From positions 1 through 31,828 of the forward strand of contig CAZZIE010000043.1 of the NCBI GenBank assembly GCA_964654185.1: a DNA stretch of 31,828 nucleotides. The letters run 5' to 3'. Source of the DNA: CAYFQV01 sp964654185. Lineage in GTDB: Bacteria > Spirochaetota > Spirochaetia > DSM-27196 > PWMO01. Made by a program: the position numbers and the translations under genes. Below the pieces are notes generated by a model that saw only the letters and a list, made by a program, of their open reading frames with translations, had not been told where the DNA came from and did no database searches. Every line of letters begins with the position of its first letter. Position 1 is the stretch's first letter. Below, piece after piece: positions 22,942 through 31,316 of this stretch.

Positions 22942-22959
22942 CACGGGAAATCGAATACG

Positions 22960-22987
22960 TTGACAAAGGGGTTGCCTTCCATATAAT
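22960..22987 (+). promoter_or_regulatory. Strong sigma-70 promoter of flaA
   Basis: TTGACA at 22960-22965 and TATAAT at 22982-22987, both perfect consensus, separated by 16 bases. It is the best promoter in the window. The leader is about 40 bases and contains AAAGGAG at 23019-23025, seven bases before the ATG. Use of sigma-70 rather than a flagellar sigma factor agrees with what is known for Borrelia flaA. Confidence 0.85.
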
Positions 22988-23032
22988 GGAGCGTGACAAC
23001 TGACCCTGGAGACCAAGCAAAGGAGCAACGGG

Positions 23033-24067
23033 ATGAAACGGTTCTTCATACTCTTCGTCGGCTTAATGATCTTGCTGGCTGGCACAGCGTTCGCAGAAGA
23101 GTCCACTCTGATTGATTTTTCGGAGCTTACGCCGAACTGGCCGCCCGATGATCCTCGCGAAAACGAAGAGACCCTTATTGATGTGAGCGCCGAGGCAGCG
23201 GGCACGCTCTACACCGAAGAAGAGCTTCAGCAGATGCGCACTTCCCTGGCAATTCAGAACTGGGAAGTAGTGCTGAACTCCTCCTCGCGATTCGCAGAGA
23301 CGCAGCGGCTGTCCGAGATCCGGTCCGCCCCGGTGAACCAGGATGCCAACCGCTTCGCCGGCGACAACGTCCTCGGTGTGCGCGTGAACTTCCCCGACCA
23401 GCCGTACAACGGCTGGGCGCTGGTTCGACCACCCTTCGAGATTCCCGCGTACGCGAATCCGACTCAGGTGGATGGCGAAGGGAACATTGAGCCTGCCGAA
23501 GAGGGCGCAGCCGGTAGCAAGTTCGATAACAAGGGTGTGGTCAAGAACGTCGGCACCCTTCGGTCCCTGGCGTTGAACGCCTACGGCCTGAACTTCCCCC
23601 ATGGCGTCAGCGTCGTGCTGCAGGACCAGAACAACGAGCAGGAAGAGATCTTCCTCGGCTATCTCGACTTCGAGGGCTGGCGCACCATGGTATGGGACAA
23701 TCCCAACTACCTGGATCAGGTGCGCGACCGCGAACTGCGAACCTTTCCGCTCTATCCGAACCTGCAGCCCATGCGCAAGCTGATTGGTATCCGGATCTAT
23801 CGGGACGCGGAAATGCAGGGTGGTGATTTCATCACCTACATCAAGGACGTACAGATGAAGTACGACCTGGCGACTCTCGAAATCCAGCGTGATATCGACG
23901 ACGAGCAGATCTGGGGCATCCTTCAGGAACGCGAGCGGGAGCGCCGTGAAGCAGAGTTCCGCCGCCTCGGTAACCTGCAGGTGCTGCGGTATCTTGAGCG
24001 TCAGAAGATGGATGAGTCCGGCGAGCAGTTCGATCAGGAAGACGAAGAGGAAGGCGGCGGAGAGTAA
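23033..24067 (+). CDS. flaA: Flagellar filament outer-layer (sheath) protein FlaA
   Basis: 344 residues, similar to spirochaetal FlaA proteins (about 320-350). A signal peptide (MKRFFILFVGLMILLAGTAFA) precedes EES, fitting its export to the periplasm, where it coats the FlaB core of the periplasmic flagella. Family features: QNWEVVLNSSSRF, GVRVNFPDQPYNGWALVRPP, NKGVVKNVGTLRSLALNAYG, NFPHGVSVVLQDQN, LGYLDFEGWRTMVWDNPNYL, and the C-terminal GGDFITYIKDVQMKYD. The last 40 residues are charged and acidic (EDEEEGGGE). Its own consensus promoter, strong Shine-Dalgarno and downstream terminator indicate a highly expressed single-gene transcript. Confident. Confidence 0.95.
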   Translation: MKRFFILFVGLMILLAGTAFAEESTLIDFSELTPNWPPDDPRENEETLIDVSAEAAGTLYTEEELQQMRTSLAIQNWEVVLNSSSRFAETQRLSEIRSAPVNQDANRFAGDNVLGVRVNFPDQPYNGWALVRPPFEIPAYANPTQVDGEGNIEPAEEGAAGSKFDNKGVVKNVGTLRSLALNAYGLNFPHGVSVVLQDQNNEQEEIFLGYLDFEGWRTMVWDNPNYLDQVRDRELRTFPLYPNLQPMRKLIGIRIYRDAEMQGGDFITYIKDVQMKYDLATLEIQRDIDDEQIWGILQERERERREAEFRRLGNLQVLRYLERQKMDESGEQFDQEDEEEGGGE

Positions 24068-24120
24068 CGTAACTCGCCCGCCGATCTCTGAACCGCAGAC
24101 AAAGAACCGCTGATGAAACT

Positions 24121-24153
24121 GGGGCTGTCCCGTATGGGGCAGCCCCTTTTTTT
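24121..24153 (+). terminator. Strong intrinsic terminator after flaA
   Basis: GGGGCTGTCCC (24121-24131), loop GTAT, GGGGCAGCCCC (24136-24146), then seven T. The 11-base-pair stem has only one G-T pair. It lies 53 bases after the flaA stop and should end the transcript. Confidence 0.93.
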
Positions 24154-24371
24154 GGAAGGGACTCCGCGCGGTTCCGCCTTCAGGAGCCTCGGAACCGGAA
24201 GCTCCGATCCCCAGTAGCCGGATCCCCAGTGGCATGAGCCGACGCTTGCCTGGCGTCGACGAAATCGAGAAGGCATCAGGGTATGGCAGGGTGGTATACC
24301 GGACGGGGAACCGTCGGCTTGCGGATACGCCGGGTTGGACGCCCTGACAGTGCGGTGCGGCAATGGCCGCC
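24154..24371. other. Intergenic stretch between convergent flaA and barrel genes
   Basis: No gene is supported in these 218 bases. CGGTTCCG (24169-24176) and CGGAACCG (24190-24197) form an 8-base-pair stem with a 13-base loop; CGACGC (24240-24245) pairs with GCGTCG (24253-24258); GATCCCCAGT is repeated at 24206-24215 and 24221-24230. None has a T-run on the minus strand, so no clear terminator for the minus-strand pair is seen. Confidence 0.5.
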
Positions 24372-25247
24372 TTACTCCCCCAATTGTACCCGCACTTCCG
24401 CGAAGGCGTTGAAGAAGTACTTGTCGGCCTCGAACTCGCCGAGGAGGTAGTCCAGGCCGAAGGTGTAGAGGCCGTTCTCGGCGCCCAGGCCGACGGTGAC
24501 CAGGTTGGCCACGTCGAACTCGACGGTGGGGGTGAAGAGGATGGTTCCGACGTTGTGGAGTCGGCTGGTGTTGCCGGCGATGTAGTTGCGCTTGAGGGTT
24601 GCGTAGGCGAAGTCGAGAAGAAGCCGATAGTTGACGTTCTTCTTGAAGGCGTTGATCCGGAGGCCGTAGCGAGTGGCTGAGTCCTCGGTACGGCCGTCGG
24701 ATGTCAGGGTGGTGAAGGCGCGGTTGTCCAGGTAGAGGGAGGTGATCCGGCCGAGGCCGTAGAAGCCGATCTCCGCGTTGTAGGCGCTCTGGTTGGTGTC
24801 GCCGACATCGTCCAGGGCAAGAAAGCCCGAAGAGATCGATGAAAACGACGCATATCCCAGGGTACCGAGCTCGACCCGAACCAGCGAGTAGATTCCCGGC
24901 GTCACGTAGTACCACCGGGAGAGGTCGTTCGCCACGCCGAGAACCGGTCCGACCGCGATGGTCGCGATGGGTCCGGTATGGGCGAAGCGGAGATAGGCGT
25001 AGTTCTGCAGGACGTGGTCGCGTTCGAAGCCGACCGTGAGGGAGAGCTCCTCGGTGACGTCGGCGGCAACGAAGGCGGAGCCGCCGTAGAGGTAGCTGTT
25101 GTAGGGCAGGGTCTCCGTGTCGATTGCGCGGTTGGACCCGAAGAAGAGGTTCCCCGCGTCGAATGAGGCTTGCACCGTTACGGCGAAGAGGCCCGTGGGA
25201 ATGCAGAGCAGGATGGCGGCCAGAATGACGGTTGCTGCACGGCGCAT
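24372..25247 (-). CDS. Predicted outer-membrane beta-barrel protein
   Basis: 291 residues from ATG 25247, with GGAG nine bases upstream and two bases after the previous gene's stop. Signal peptide: MRRAATVILAAILLCIPTGLFA. The mature protein is a series of alternating polar/hydrophobic strands with aromatic girdles (YLYGGSAFVAADVTEELSLT, YAYLRFAHTGPIATIAVGPV, NYRLLLDFAYATLKRNY, VGLGAENGLYTFGLDYLLGE), ending FFNAFAEVRVQLGE. That suggests a barrel of about ten to fourteen strands. No named family recognised. Likely co-expressed with the larger barrel upstream; substrate unknown. Confidence 0.75.
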   Translation of the reverse strand: MRRAATVILAAILLCIPTGLFAVTVQASFDAGNLFFGSNRAIDTETLPYNSYLYGGSAFVAADVTEELSLTVGFERDHVLQNYAYLRFAHTGPIATIAVGPVLGVANDLSRWYYVTPGIYSLVRVELGTLGYASFSSISSGFLALDDVGDTNQSAYNAEIGFYGLGRITSLYLDNRAFTTLTSDGRTEDSATRYGLRINAFKKNVNYRLLLDFAYATLKRNYIAGNTSRLHNVGTILFTPTVEFDVANLVTVGLGAENGLYTFGLDYLLGEFEADKYFFNAFAEVRVQLGE

Positions 25248-25249
25248 GA

Positions 25250-26419
25250 TTAGAACTCCGTAGTGATTCCGATGAGCCCGTCGAAGGACTCCTGCAGGCT
25301 GAAGGGATAGACCCGCGCCCTTACGGCGAAGTCCCACAGGATACCCGAGGCGGCGACGCGCAGGAAGGGAACGACCCGTACGGCGAGTTGCTGATCCGCG
25401 GCGGGATTGTAGGTCATGCGGGTGTCCAGGCCGCCGCGGATCTGTGAGGTCTTCGGGTTGCCCAGGACGGCGCGGATGTTCGCGTCCAGAGCGCCGCCTT
25501 CATTGGTCGCGGACTGCAGATAGTAGTCGGGGTGCCAGAAGAGCGTGAGAAGGAGCGAGAAGGCCTCAAACTTCAGCCGCGGCTCGAAGAGGAAGTAGAA
25601 GTCCTCCAGGGAGAGATCGGCGGCATTTGCAGGATCAAAGCGGGGCAGGGCGAGCTGAGTGAAGAACTGTCCCTGGACGTTCCCCTCTCCCGACGTCTGA
25701 AAGTAGGTCAGGAGTCCCGCTCGATAGATGCCGTAGGCGGCCATGGGATAGGAGGCGCCGACGAAAACGCCCGTCTTCAGAAACTCCGTGTTGGCCATGA
25801 ACCGGATGTCGCTGGAAAACTTGCCGGTGCCGAGGCGCGGATCCTGGTAGGTGTGGGCGCTCACGACGTAGGCATCCGCCAGGGGGCTGGTGTGGAGGGA
25901 GATGCCCGTTCCCTCGATCTGATAGAGCCCCTCGAAGGGGACCCCGTCGGGGAAGGTGTTGTACCCCTTGAAGTGGGTGCCGAAGTCGTCCGTACCAAAG
26001 AGGGAGATGAAGTCCTCGGAGCTTCCGAACCGGTCGGTTCGTCCCGTGAAGTAGCTCATGTTGAGGGGGCTGTCGAAGAGCTCGCGAATCGTAATGCTTG
26101 CGGACTGGAAGATCAGGGTACGCGCCAGGCGCTCGCTCACGGCGTCGGCATCGTACTCGGCAGGCAGGTCGGTGTCCTCCTCGAGGCGATTGCTCTCGAA
26201 GGAGAAGGTGAGATTTCCGCCGAACTTGAAGCCGCCCTCCAGGGCGATGTCCACGTCCGCCCGGGTATCAAGGAGAAACGAGGCGTCCTCGACGGTACCG
26301 CGGCTTGTGAGGGAGAAGCGCGGAACCGCGATGTCTGCGGCCTGGACGACCCCCGCGGCGAACAGAAAGAGCGCGAGAGACGTAAAGGCTTTTGCTGCAA
26401 TGTGATGGCGAGCTGGCAT
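25250..26419 (-). CDS. Predicted outer-membrane beta-barrel protein with C-terminal Phe
   Basis: 389 residues. ATG 26419 is preceded by AAGAGGTAGGAC, a fair ribosome-binding site. Signal peptide ends ...FLFAAGVVQAA. Strand-rich mature part (DVDIALEGGFKFGGNLTFSF, FEAFSLLLTLFWHPDYYLQS, TRMTYNPAADQQLAVRVVPF, WDFAVRARVYPFSLQ) and a final Phe (GLIGITTEF), the usual signal for outer-membrane barrel assembly. Family not recognised. It lies two bases upstream of the smaller barrel gene, on the strand opposite to flaA and cheA, and is divergent from cheA with 130 bases between start codons. Confidence 0.77.
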   Translation of the reverse strand: MPARHHIAAKAFTSLALFLFAAGVVQAADIAVPRFSLTSRGTVEDASFLLDTRADVDIALEGGFKFGGNLTFSFESNRLEEDTDLPAEYDADAVSERLARTLIFQSASITIRELFDSPLNMSYFTGRTDRFGSSEDFISLFGTDDFGTHFKGYNTFPDGVPFEGLYQIEGTGISLHTSPLADAYVVSAHTYQDPRLGTGKFSSDIRFMANTEFLKTGVFVGASYPMAAYGIYRAGLLTYFQTSGEGNVQGQFFTQLALPRFDPANAADLSLEDFYFLFEPRLKFEAFSLLLTLFWHPDYYLQSATNEGGALDANIRAVLGNPKTSQIRGGLDTRMTYNPAADQQLAVRVVPFLRVAASGILWDFAVRARVYPFSLQESFDGLIGITTEF

Positions 26420-26512
26420 GTCCTACCTCTTGCTATAAGAGTCTACTACGGGCTCGGAAGAAATCATAGATACAGAGACCCCGACCGATCTTATTATCGT
26501 CGAGGCCACGGC

Positions 26513-26540
26513 TTGACTTAAAAGGCGTGGCTGCTAAGAT
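26513..26540 (+). promoter_or_regulatory. Candidate sigma-70 promoter of the che operon
   Basis: TTGACT at 26513-26518, a 16-base spacer and TAAGAT at 26535-26540. Only nine bases lie between the -10 box and the cheA ATG, so the leader would be zero to three bases. The AGGG at 26541-26544 would mostly lie upstream of the transcript start. Confidence 0.6.
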
Positions 26541-26549
26541 AGGGACGCA

Positions 26550-29180
26550 ATGAGCGACTACCTTGACCCCAATAACGAGGAGCTGCTCAAGGATTTCTTC
26601 GTAGAAGCTCAGCTGCAAGTTGAAGCCCTTGAAAGCAACATCCTGGTTCTCGAAAACGAGCCGACGAACCACGACGCCATAGACGAGATCTTCCGCGCCG
26701 CCCACACCCTCAAGGGGGCTTCGGCGACCGTCCAGATGCTCGAGCTGTCCGAGTTCACGCATCTCCTCGAGGATGTCCTCGACCGCATTCGGAGCGACGA
26801 GCTGTCGGTCAACGAAGACATCATCGATGTGCTGCTGAACAGCATTGACGTGATCAAGGACATGCTGGTGGCTCGCCAGAGCGGTGAGGTCTACGACGGC
26901 GACATCTCGGGGCTCAAAGGCAAGCTCCGGGAGTTGCTGGGCAAGGAAGCGGGGGAAGCCGGGGCCGCGGACGGCGCGAGGGCCCCGGAGGCCCGAGGTG
27001 CGGGCGGCGCAGCCGCGGATTCCGAAGCCGGCGAAGCGGGGCTCGGCCGTGAAGAGACCGCTGCCGCCGCGGGCGGCCAGGCAGGCGCAGGAGCGGCCGG
27101 TGCGGACGCGGAGGGAGCGACCACAGGCGCCGCCACCACAACGGGCGCCGGCGCAGGCGAAGCAGCCGGTTCGGAGTTGAGCGAGTACGACCTCCTCGAG
27201 CTCAAGGAAGCCGCCGAGGGCAAACCGGCGTATCGCGTTACGGTCACCTTCAACGAAGACAACCCCATGAACACGGTTGGCGGCATCCAGGTCTTCGCGG
27301 CCCTGAAGCGCCTCGGCTCGGTTCTCAAGACCGTGCCGGACTTCGAGAAGCTCTACGACGACGTCTTCTTCCCCACGGTTGAGTACTTCGTTGCCACCGA
27401 CGAGGATCCCAAGACCATTACGGAGTCCGTGCGCATTCCCGACGTGACGGTGGATGTTCTCGCACATCCGATTGATGAGGCGGGCGGGACGTCCGGCGCC
27501 ACTCCCTCAGGGGGTGCGGCGTCCGCGCAGGACCGCGCACAGGGTGATGCAGCGCCGGCGAGCGCGCAGGCGTCCCCGCGCGAAGCGGCGTCTGAAGCTG
27601 AGCCGACCCCGCGCGAAGCGGCGCCCGAAGCGGAGCACGTCGCTCCTGCCCTCCACGGGGGCGAGGGCGCGGCCAAGGCGGAGGCGGGCAGCGGCGAAGC
27701 TGCGGCTCCCGACGAAGAGGAGGCTCTCGCACGGGCCGGTGCCAAAGCCGGCGAGAAGGGGACTTCCCAGCAGGGTGGCCGCGGCGGTACGGTCGGATCG
27801 GTCCTGCGGGTCGATAGTAAGCGGATTGACACGCTCCTCAACCTGGTGAGCGAGACGGTCATCAACAAGGCCACCTTCAACCAGATCAGCACTGCCTTTA
27901 CCGAGAGTCTTTCATCCTTTCAATCGGCGGATGCACGCCACCGGGAGCTCCTGAAGGAGCTTTTTGACTCGCTTCCGGAGTATCTGGAGCAGATCCAGGA
28001 GGGCAAGTCCACATCCGCGATCAAGAAGGAGATCCTGAGTCGCTTCGGTGAGGTCTACAACACCTTTGATACCTTCTACGGCGAGTTCAAGGGGACCGTC
28101 GGGAAGTTCAGAAGCACCGCCCAGAATCTCGGGCGCATTACCGGAGAGCTTCAGGAAGGGGTCATGCGGATCCGCATGGTACCCATCTCCCAGATCTTCT
28201 CCCGCTTTCCGCGGCTGGTCCGGGACCTTTCAAAGTCACTGAAGAAGAAAGTCAATCTGGAGATTCACGGAGAGGATACCGAGCTCGACAAGTCGGTCAT
28301 TGAGGATCTCCTGGATCCGCTGATCCACGCGGTGCGAAACTCAATTGATCACGGGATCGAGACACCGGCGGCGCGCGCCGAGGCGGGGAAGTCCGATGAG
28401 GGTACCCTGAGCCTGCGGGCGAGCAACGAAGGTAACATGATCATTATTGAGATCGAGGACGACGGAAAGGGGATCGACGTCCAGTCCATTCAGCGCAAGG
28501 CCGTGGAGCGGGGACTGATCCACCGCAACAAGACGCTCTCCGACGTCGAGGCGTACAATCTCATTTTCGATCCCGGCTTCTCGACGGCGCAGCAGATCAC
28601 CAACGTCTCGGGACGCGGCGTCGGACTGGATGTGGTGAAACGCCAGATCGAGCGGCTCAACGGAAGCGTTACCGTCTGGTCGGAGAAGGGGGTTGGGACT
28701 CGCTTCACCGTCAAGATCCCCCTTACCCTGGCGATCATTCAGGGACTCCTGGTCCGGGTCGGGGGGGAGATGTACGCGATTCCCATTACCTCAGTTCTGG
28801 ACAGTCACCGCATCAAGCCGTCGGACATCAAACTCATCGACAACTATGAAGTCTTCAATGTCCGGGACGATGTGGTCTCACTGCTCAGGCTCAACCGGCT
28901 CTTCGGCATTGATACCGACGAGAACCGGGAGTACCTCTTCGTGGTAATCGTGGGAAGCGGCGACAAGAAGATGGGCCTGGTCGTGGATTCACTGATCGGC
29001 GAAGAGGACGTGGTCATCAAGCCGCTTCGCGACCATTACACCAACGCCCCCGGGATTGCCGGGGCCAACATCACCGGCGACGGTACGGTGTCACTGATCA
29101 TCGATGTGGGGCAGCTCCTGGAACTCGGGCTCAAGCACGAGGCGGAGCAGCGCCGGCGCCGAGAGACAACCATCGGCTGA
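26550..29180 (+). CDS. cheA: Chemotaxis histidine kinase CheA
   Basis: 876 residues. HPt domain at residues 1-105 with phospho-acceptor His52 (AAHTLKGASATV). A Gly/Ala/Glu-rich linker (~132-212) leads to a P2-like response-regulator-binding domain (~213-310; YRVTVTFNEDNPMNTVGGIQ), then a second low-complexity linker (~310-425). Dimerisation domain P3 starts at SVLRVDSKRIDTLLNLVSET and is enlarged by an insert of about 60 residues. The ATPase domain has N box HAVRNSIDHGIE (~593), G1 EDDGKGID (~636), F box FDPGFSTA and G2 GRGVGLDVV (~687), all intact. CheW-like P5 is at ~730-870. It phosphorylates CheY and controls the periplasmic flagella. First gene of cheA-cheW-cheX-cheY. Confidence 0.95.
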   Translation: MSDYLDPNNEELLKDFFVEAQLQVEALESNILVLENEPTNHDAIDEIFRAAHTLKGASATVQMLELSEFTHLLEDVLDRIRSDELSVNEDIIDVLLNSIDVIKDMLVARQSGEVYDGDISGLKGKLRELLGKEAGEAGAADGARAPEARGAGGAAADSEAGEAGLGREETAAAAGGQAGAGAAGADAEGATTGAATTTGAGAGEAAGSELSEYDLLELKEAAEGKPAYRVTVTFNEDNPMNTVGGIQVFAALKRLGSVLKTVPDFEKLYDDVFFPTVEYFVATDEDPKTITESVRIPDVTVDVLAHPIDEAGGTSGATPSGGAASAQDRAQGDAAPASAQASPREAASEAEPTPREAAPEAEHVAPALHGGEGAAKAEAGSGEAAAPDEEEALARAGAKAGEKGTSQQGGRGGTVGSVLRVDSKRIDTLLNLVSETVINKATFNQISTAFTESLSSFQSADARHRELLKELFDSLPEYLEQIQEGKSTSAIKKEILSRFGEVYNTFDTFYGEFKGTVGKFRSTAQNLGRITGELQEGVMRIRMVPISQIFSRFPRLVRDLSKSLKKKVNLEIHGEDTELDKSVIEDLLDPLIHAVRNSIDHGIETPAARAEAGKSDEGTLSLRASNEGNMIIIEIEDDGKGIDVQSIQRKAVERGLIHRNKTLSDVEAYNLIFDPGFSTAQQITNVSGRGVGLDVVKRQIERLNGSVTVWSEKGVGTRFTVKIPLTLAIIQGLLVRVGGEMYAIPITSVLDSHRIKPSDIKLIDNYEVFNVRDDVVSLLRLNRLFGIDTDENREYLFVVIVGSGDKKMGLVVDSLIGEEDVVIKPLRDHYTNAPGIAGANITGDGTVSLIIDVGQLLELGLKHEAEQRRRRETTIG

Positions 29181-29190
29181 GGAAGCGACC

Positions 29191-30708
29191 TTGGAACACA
29201 AGTTCAACACATTCACCGGAGCGGTAACGGAGTCGCAGCGCCGGGGTCAGAACGGGGACGACGGCGAAGAGCAGGAGCAGATCGACTTCAAGATGGTCAC
29301 CTTCTCTCTCGGCGGGAAGGACTACGCCATCGACATCATGAAGGTGAAGGAGATCGCCAAGTTCACGCACTTCACCTTTGTACCCAATACCCTCCCCTAC
29401 GTTCGCGGCGTCTACAATCTCCGGGGCGAGATCATCTCCATCATTGACCTCAGGACCATGTTCAACCTTCCTGCCGAGAAGCCGGAGGATGGGCGACCTG
29501 AGGACGGCCTCATATTGAGGCTGAATGACAACACCCTCGGCGTGGTGGTGGACCGCATTGACCGGGTCGTCGGGATCTCTTCGGCGGGCATTCAGCCGCC
29601 GCACCCGATTTTCGCGGACATCAATCTGAGCTACATCAGCGGCGTCGCCGAGTTCGACGATCGGCTCTATATCATCCTGGATGTGGAGCGGATCTTCACC
29701 AAGGACGGCGGTGCCGACAAGAGCGGCGTGGAGCAGGCTGCTTCCAGGGGAAGAACCCTGCCGGGCGCTGCCGCCCCCGCCCCGGAAGCCGGAGGGCCCG
29801 GCGCCGGCGGTGCGCTGGGGCCTGCCGCCGGGCCGGAAGGGCCCGCTTTCGGCTCAGCCGCCGAAGGCGGCGCAGAAGCCGGGGCGGGCGCCGGAGGCGC
29901 CGTAGCCGCAGGGGCAGCAGCCGCCGGTGCCGGCGCTTCGGGCGGTTCGCCGGCCGGAGCGGAAGGAACCGACGTCACCTTTGAGTTTATTGCGGAGGGT
30001 CTGGCGACCTTCCGGGTCATGTATGTGAGCGACGTGAACCGCCGCTGGGTCGAGCAGCGCTTCGAGGAGTGGAAGCAGGAGCGGACCGCCCAGGGTGCCG
30101 ACGTGCAGTTTCAGAGCGAAGAGGAGGCGCGCGCCTTCGTACGCCCCTTCTACTCACCCTACACGGGCCGCTTCTGGGGCAAGGACTACGCCGACCAGAT
30201 AGAGGCGGCCCTCCCGGACATTTCGGGGAATCTGGTCCACGCCTGGAACCCCGGTTGCGGGAAGGGCTTCGAGACTTACTGCTTTGCGGTCATTCTGAAG
30301 CGCCACTATCCGGGAAAGCAGGTCAAGGTCTGGGCGAGTGACAATGATCTGCTTAGTATCTCCACAGCTCCTAATCTCGTGTTTCCTATTGACGAAGTGC
30401 CTGGATATTGTAGAGATTATGTTGTTCAAGGAACGAATGGGTATAGTTTCGGGTCGGAGATCAAGGACGCGATTCTGTTCGAGTATCACGATGTGCTGCA
30501 TCCGAACAGCCTGCCGGAGGTGAGCATCGTCCTGAGTCGTGATCTTCTCTCGTTCCTGCCCGTGGCCGATCAGACGCGCGTCATCGGGGAGATGAAAGAG
30601 AAACTGGCTTCCGGCGGTATCATCATTCCCGGGCAGAACGAGGACCTTTCATTGGACCCGGAGCTGGAGCGCCGCCCCGGAACCTTGAACGCCTACGGGC
30701 GAGTATAG
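29191..30708 (+). CDS. cheW: CheW fused to a CheR-like methyltransferase domain
   Basis: 505 residues. TTG 29191 is preceded by GAGGAA and follows cheA by ten bases. N-terminal CheW domain, residues ~33-175 (FKMVTFSLGGKDYAIDIMKV, VPNTLPYVRGVYNLRGEIIS, GVVVDRIDRVVGIS). An Ala/Gly-rich linker of about 75 residues follows. The C-terminal ~240 residues are CheR-like: HAWNPGCGKGFETYCFAVIL corresponds to the SAM site of CheR (WSAGCSTGEEPYS), VKVWASDND to its ATDID, and VSIVLSRDLLSFLP to its FCRNVLIYF. The TxFFR segment carrying the methyl-transfer Arg reads TGRFWGKD here, so activity is doubtful. CheW-CheR-like fusions are known in treponemes as array components. The stretch 30341-30450 is unusually AT-rich. 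Confidence 0.9.
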   Translation: MEHKFNTFTGAVTESQRRGQNGDDGEEQEQIDFKMVTFSLGGKDYAIDIMKVKEIAKFTHFTFVPNTLPYVRGVYNLRGEIISIIDLRTMFNLPAEKPEDGRPEDGLILRLNDNTLGVVVDRIDRVVGISSAGIQPPHPIFADINLSYISGVAEFDDRLYIILDVERIFTKDGGADKSGVEQAASRGRTLPGAAAPAPEAGGPGAGGALGPAAGPEGPAFGSAAEGGAEAGAGAGGAVAAGAAAAGAGASGGSPAGAEGTDVTFEFIAEGLATFRVMYVSDVNRRWVEQRFEEWKQERTAQGADVQFQSEEEARAFVRPFYSPYTGRFWGKDYADQIEAALPDISGNLVHAWNPGCGKGFETYCFAVILKRHYPGKQVKVWASDNDLLSISTAPNLVFPIDEVPGYCRDYVVQGTNGYSFGSEIKDAILFEYHDVLHPNSLPEVSIVLSRDLLSFLPVADQTRVIGEMKEKLASGGIIIPGQNEDLSLDPELERRPGTLNAYGRV

Positions 30709-30828
30709 GCGCGTACAGGCCGGGTATGGAAGGTTCGGAGCCGCTGTGTTGACGGCGGTTAGGAGTCCGGGCGAGTTTAGCGATAGCGACCTGAGACCGA
30801 TGTTTGTTCCGAGAGGAGTAACCGAGCA

Positions 30829-31305
30829 ATGAGAGTCGAGTACATCAATCCCTTTGTAGAGTCGGCATACAACGTCCTCAAAGAGGTGCTCAACACCGAG
30901 GTACATCGAGGGGAGCTGTATCTGAAGTCGACCTCCATGCCGGTCCTCGGAGTCGCCGCCGTCGTCGGACTTGCCGGTGACGTGGAAGGGCGTGTGCTCT
31001 TCGATATGACGAAGGAGACGGCCATTCACATTGCATCGAGCATGCTCGAAGGGATGGATATGGAGAAGATCGATGAGCTCGACGACATGGGCAAGGCGAC
31101 CATAACGGAGCTTGCAAACATGATAACCGGGCAGTCCGTGACGAAGCTCCATAACCTCGGCTTCAAGTTCGACCTGACTCCGCCTGCCATTTTCACCGGT
31201 GAGAACATGGAGGTAAGCGATACCGGGGTCGAGGCGCTCATCGTTCCCATGGAAGTGCCCCAGGGTAAGATCGAGATCAACGTCGCCATACGCGAGCGTA
31301 CGTAG
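30829..31305 (+). CDS. cheX: CheY-P phosphatase CheX
   Basis: 158 residues, the normal CheX length. GAGGAG ends ten bases before the ATG. The active-site motif ExxN is present as Glu94 and Asn97 (TITELANMITG). Other family features: VEYINPFVESAYNVLKEVLN at the N-terminus, AVVGLAGDVEGRVLFDMTKE, and the EGMD-containing helix, followed by the strand-rich end PQGKIEINVAIRE. CheX removes the phosphoryl group from CheY-P and is needed for reversals in Borrelia. A 120-base spacer separates it from the cheW gene, the longest gap in the che cluster; no good promoter is seen there. Confidence 0.95.
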   Translation: MRVEYINPFVESAYNVLKEVLNTEVHRGELYLKSTSMPVLGVAAVVGLAGDVEGRVLFDMTKETAIHIASSMLEGMDMEKIDELDDMGKATITELANMITGQSVTKLHNLGFKFDLTPPAIFTGENMEVSDTGVEALIVPMEVPQGKIEINVAIRERT

Positions 31306-31316
31306 GGGATCAGCCA

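Noticed and set aside
24206..24230. Direct repeat GATCCCCAGT as a CRISPR or attachment site
   Set aside because: Only two 10-base copies with a 15-base period, no integrase, cas gene or transferred segment nearby.
30749..30787. TTGACG at 30749 as a promoter for cheX
   Set aside because: No acceptable -10 box at 15-19 bases; GATAGC is 27 bases away.
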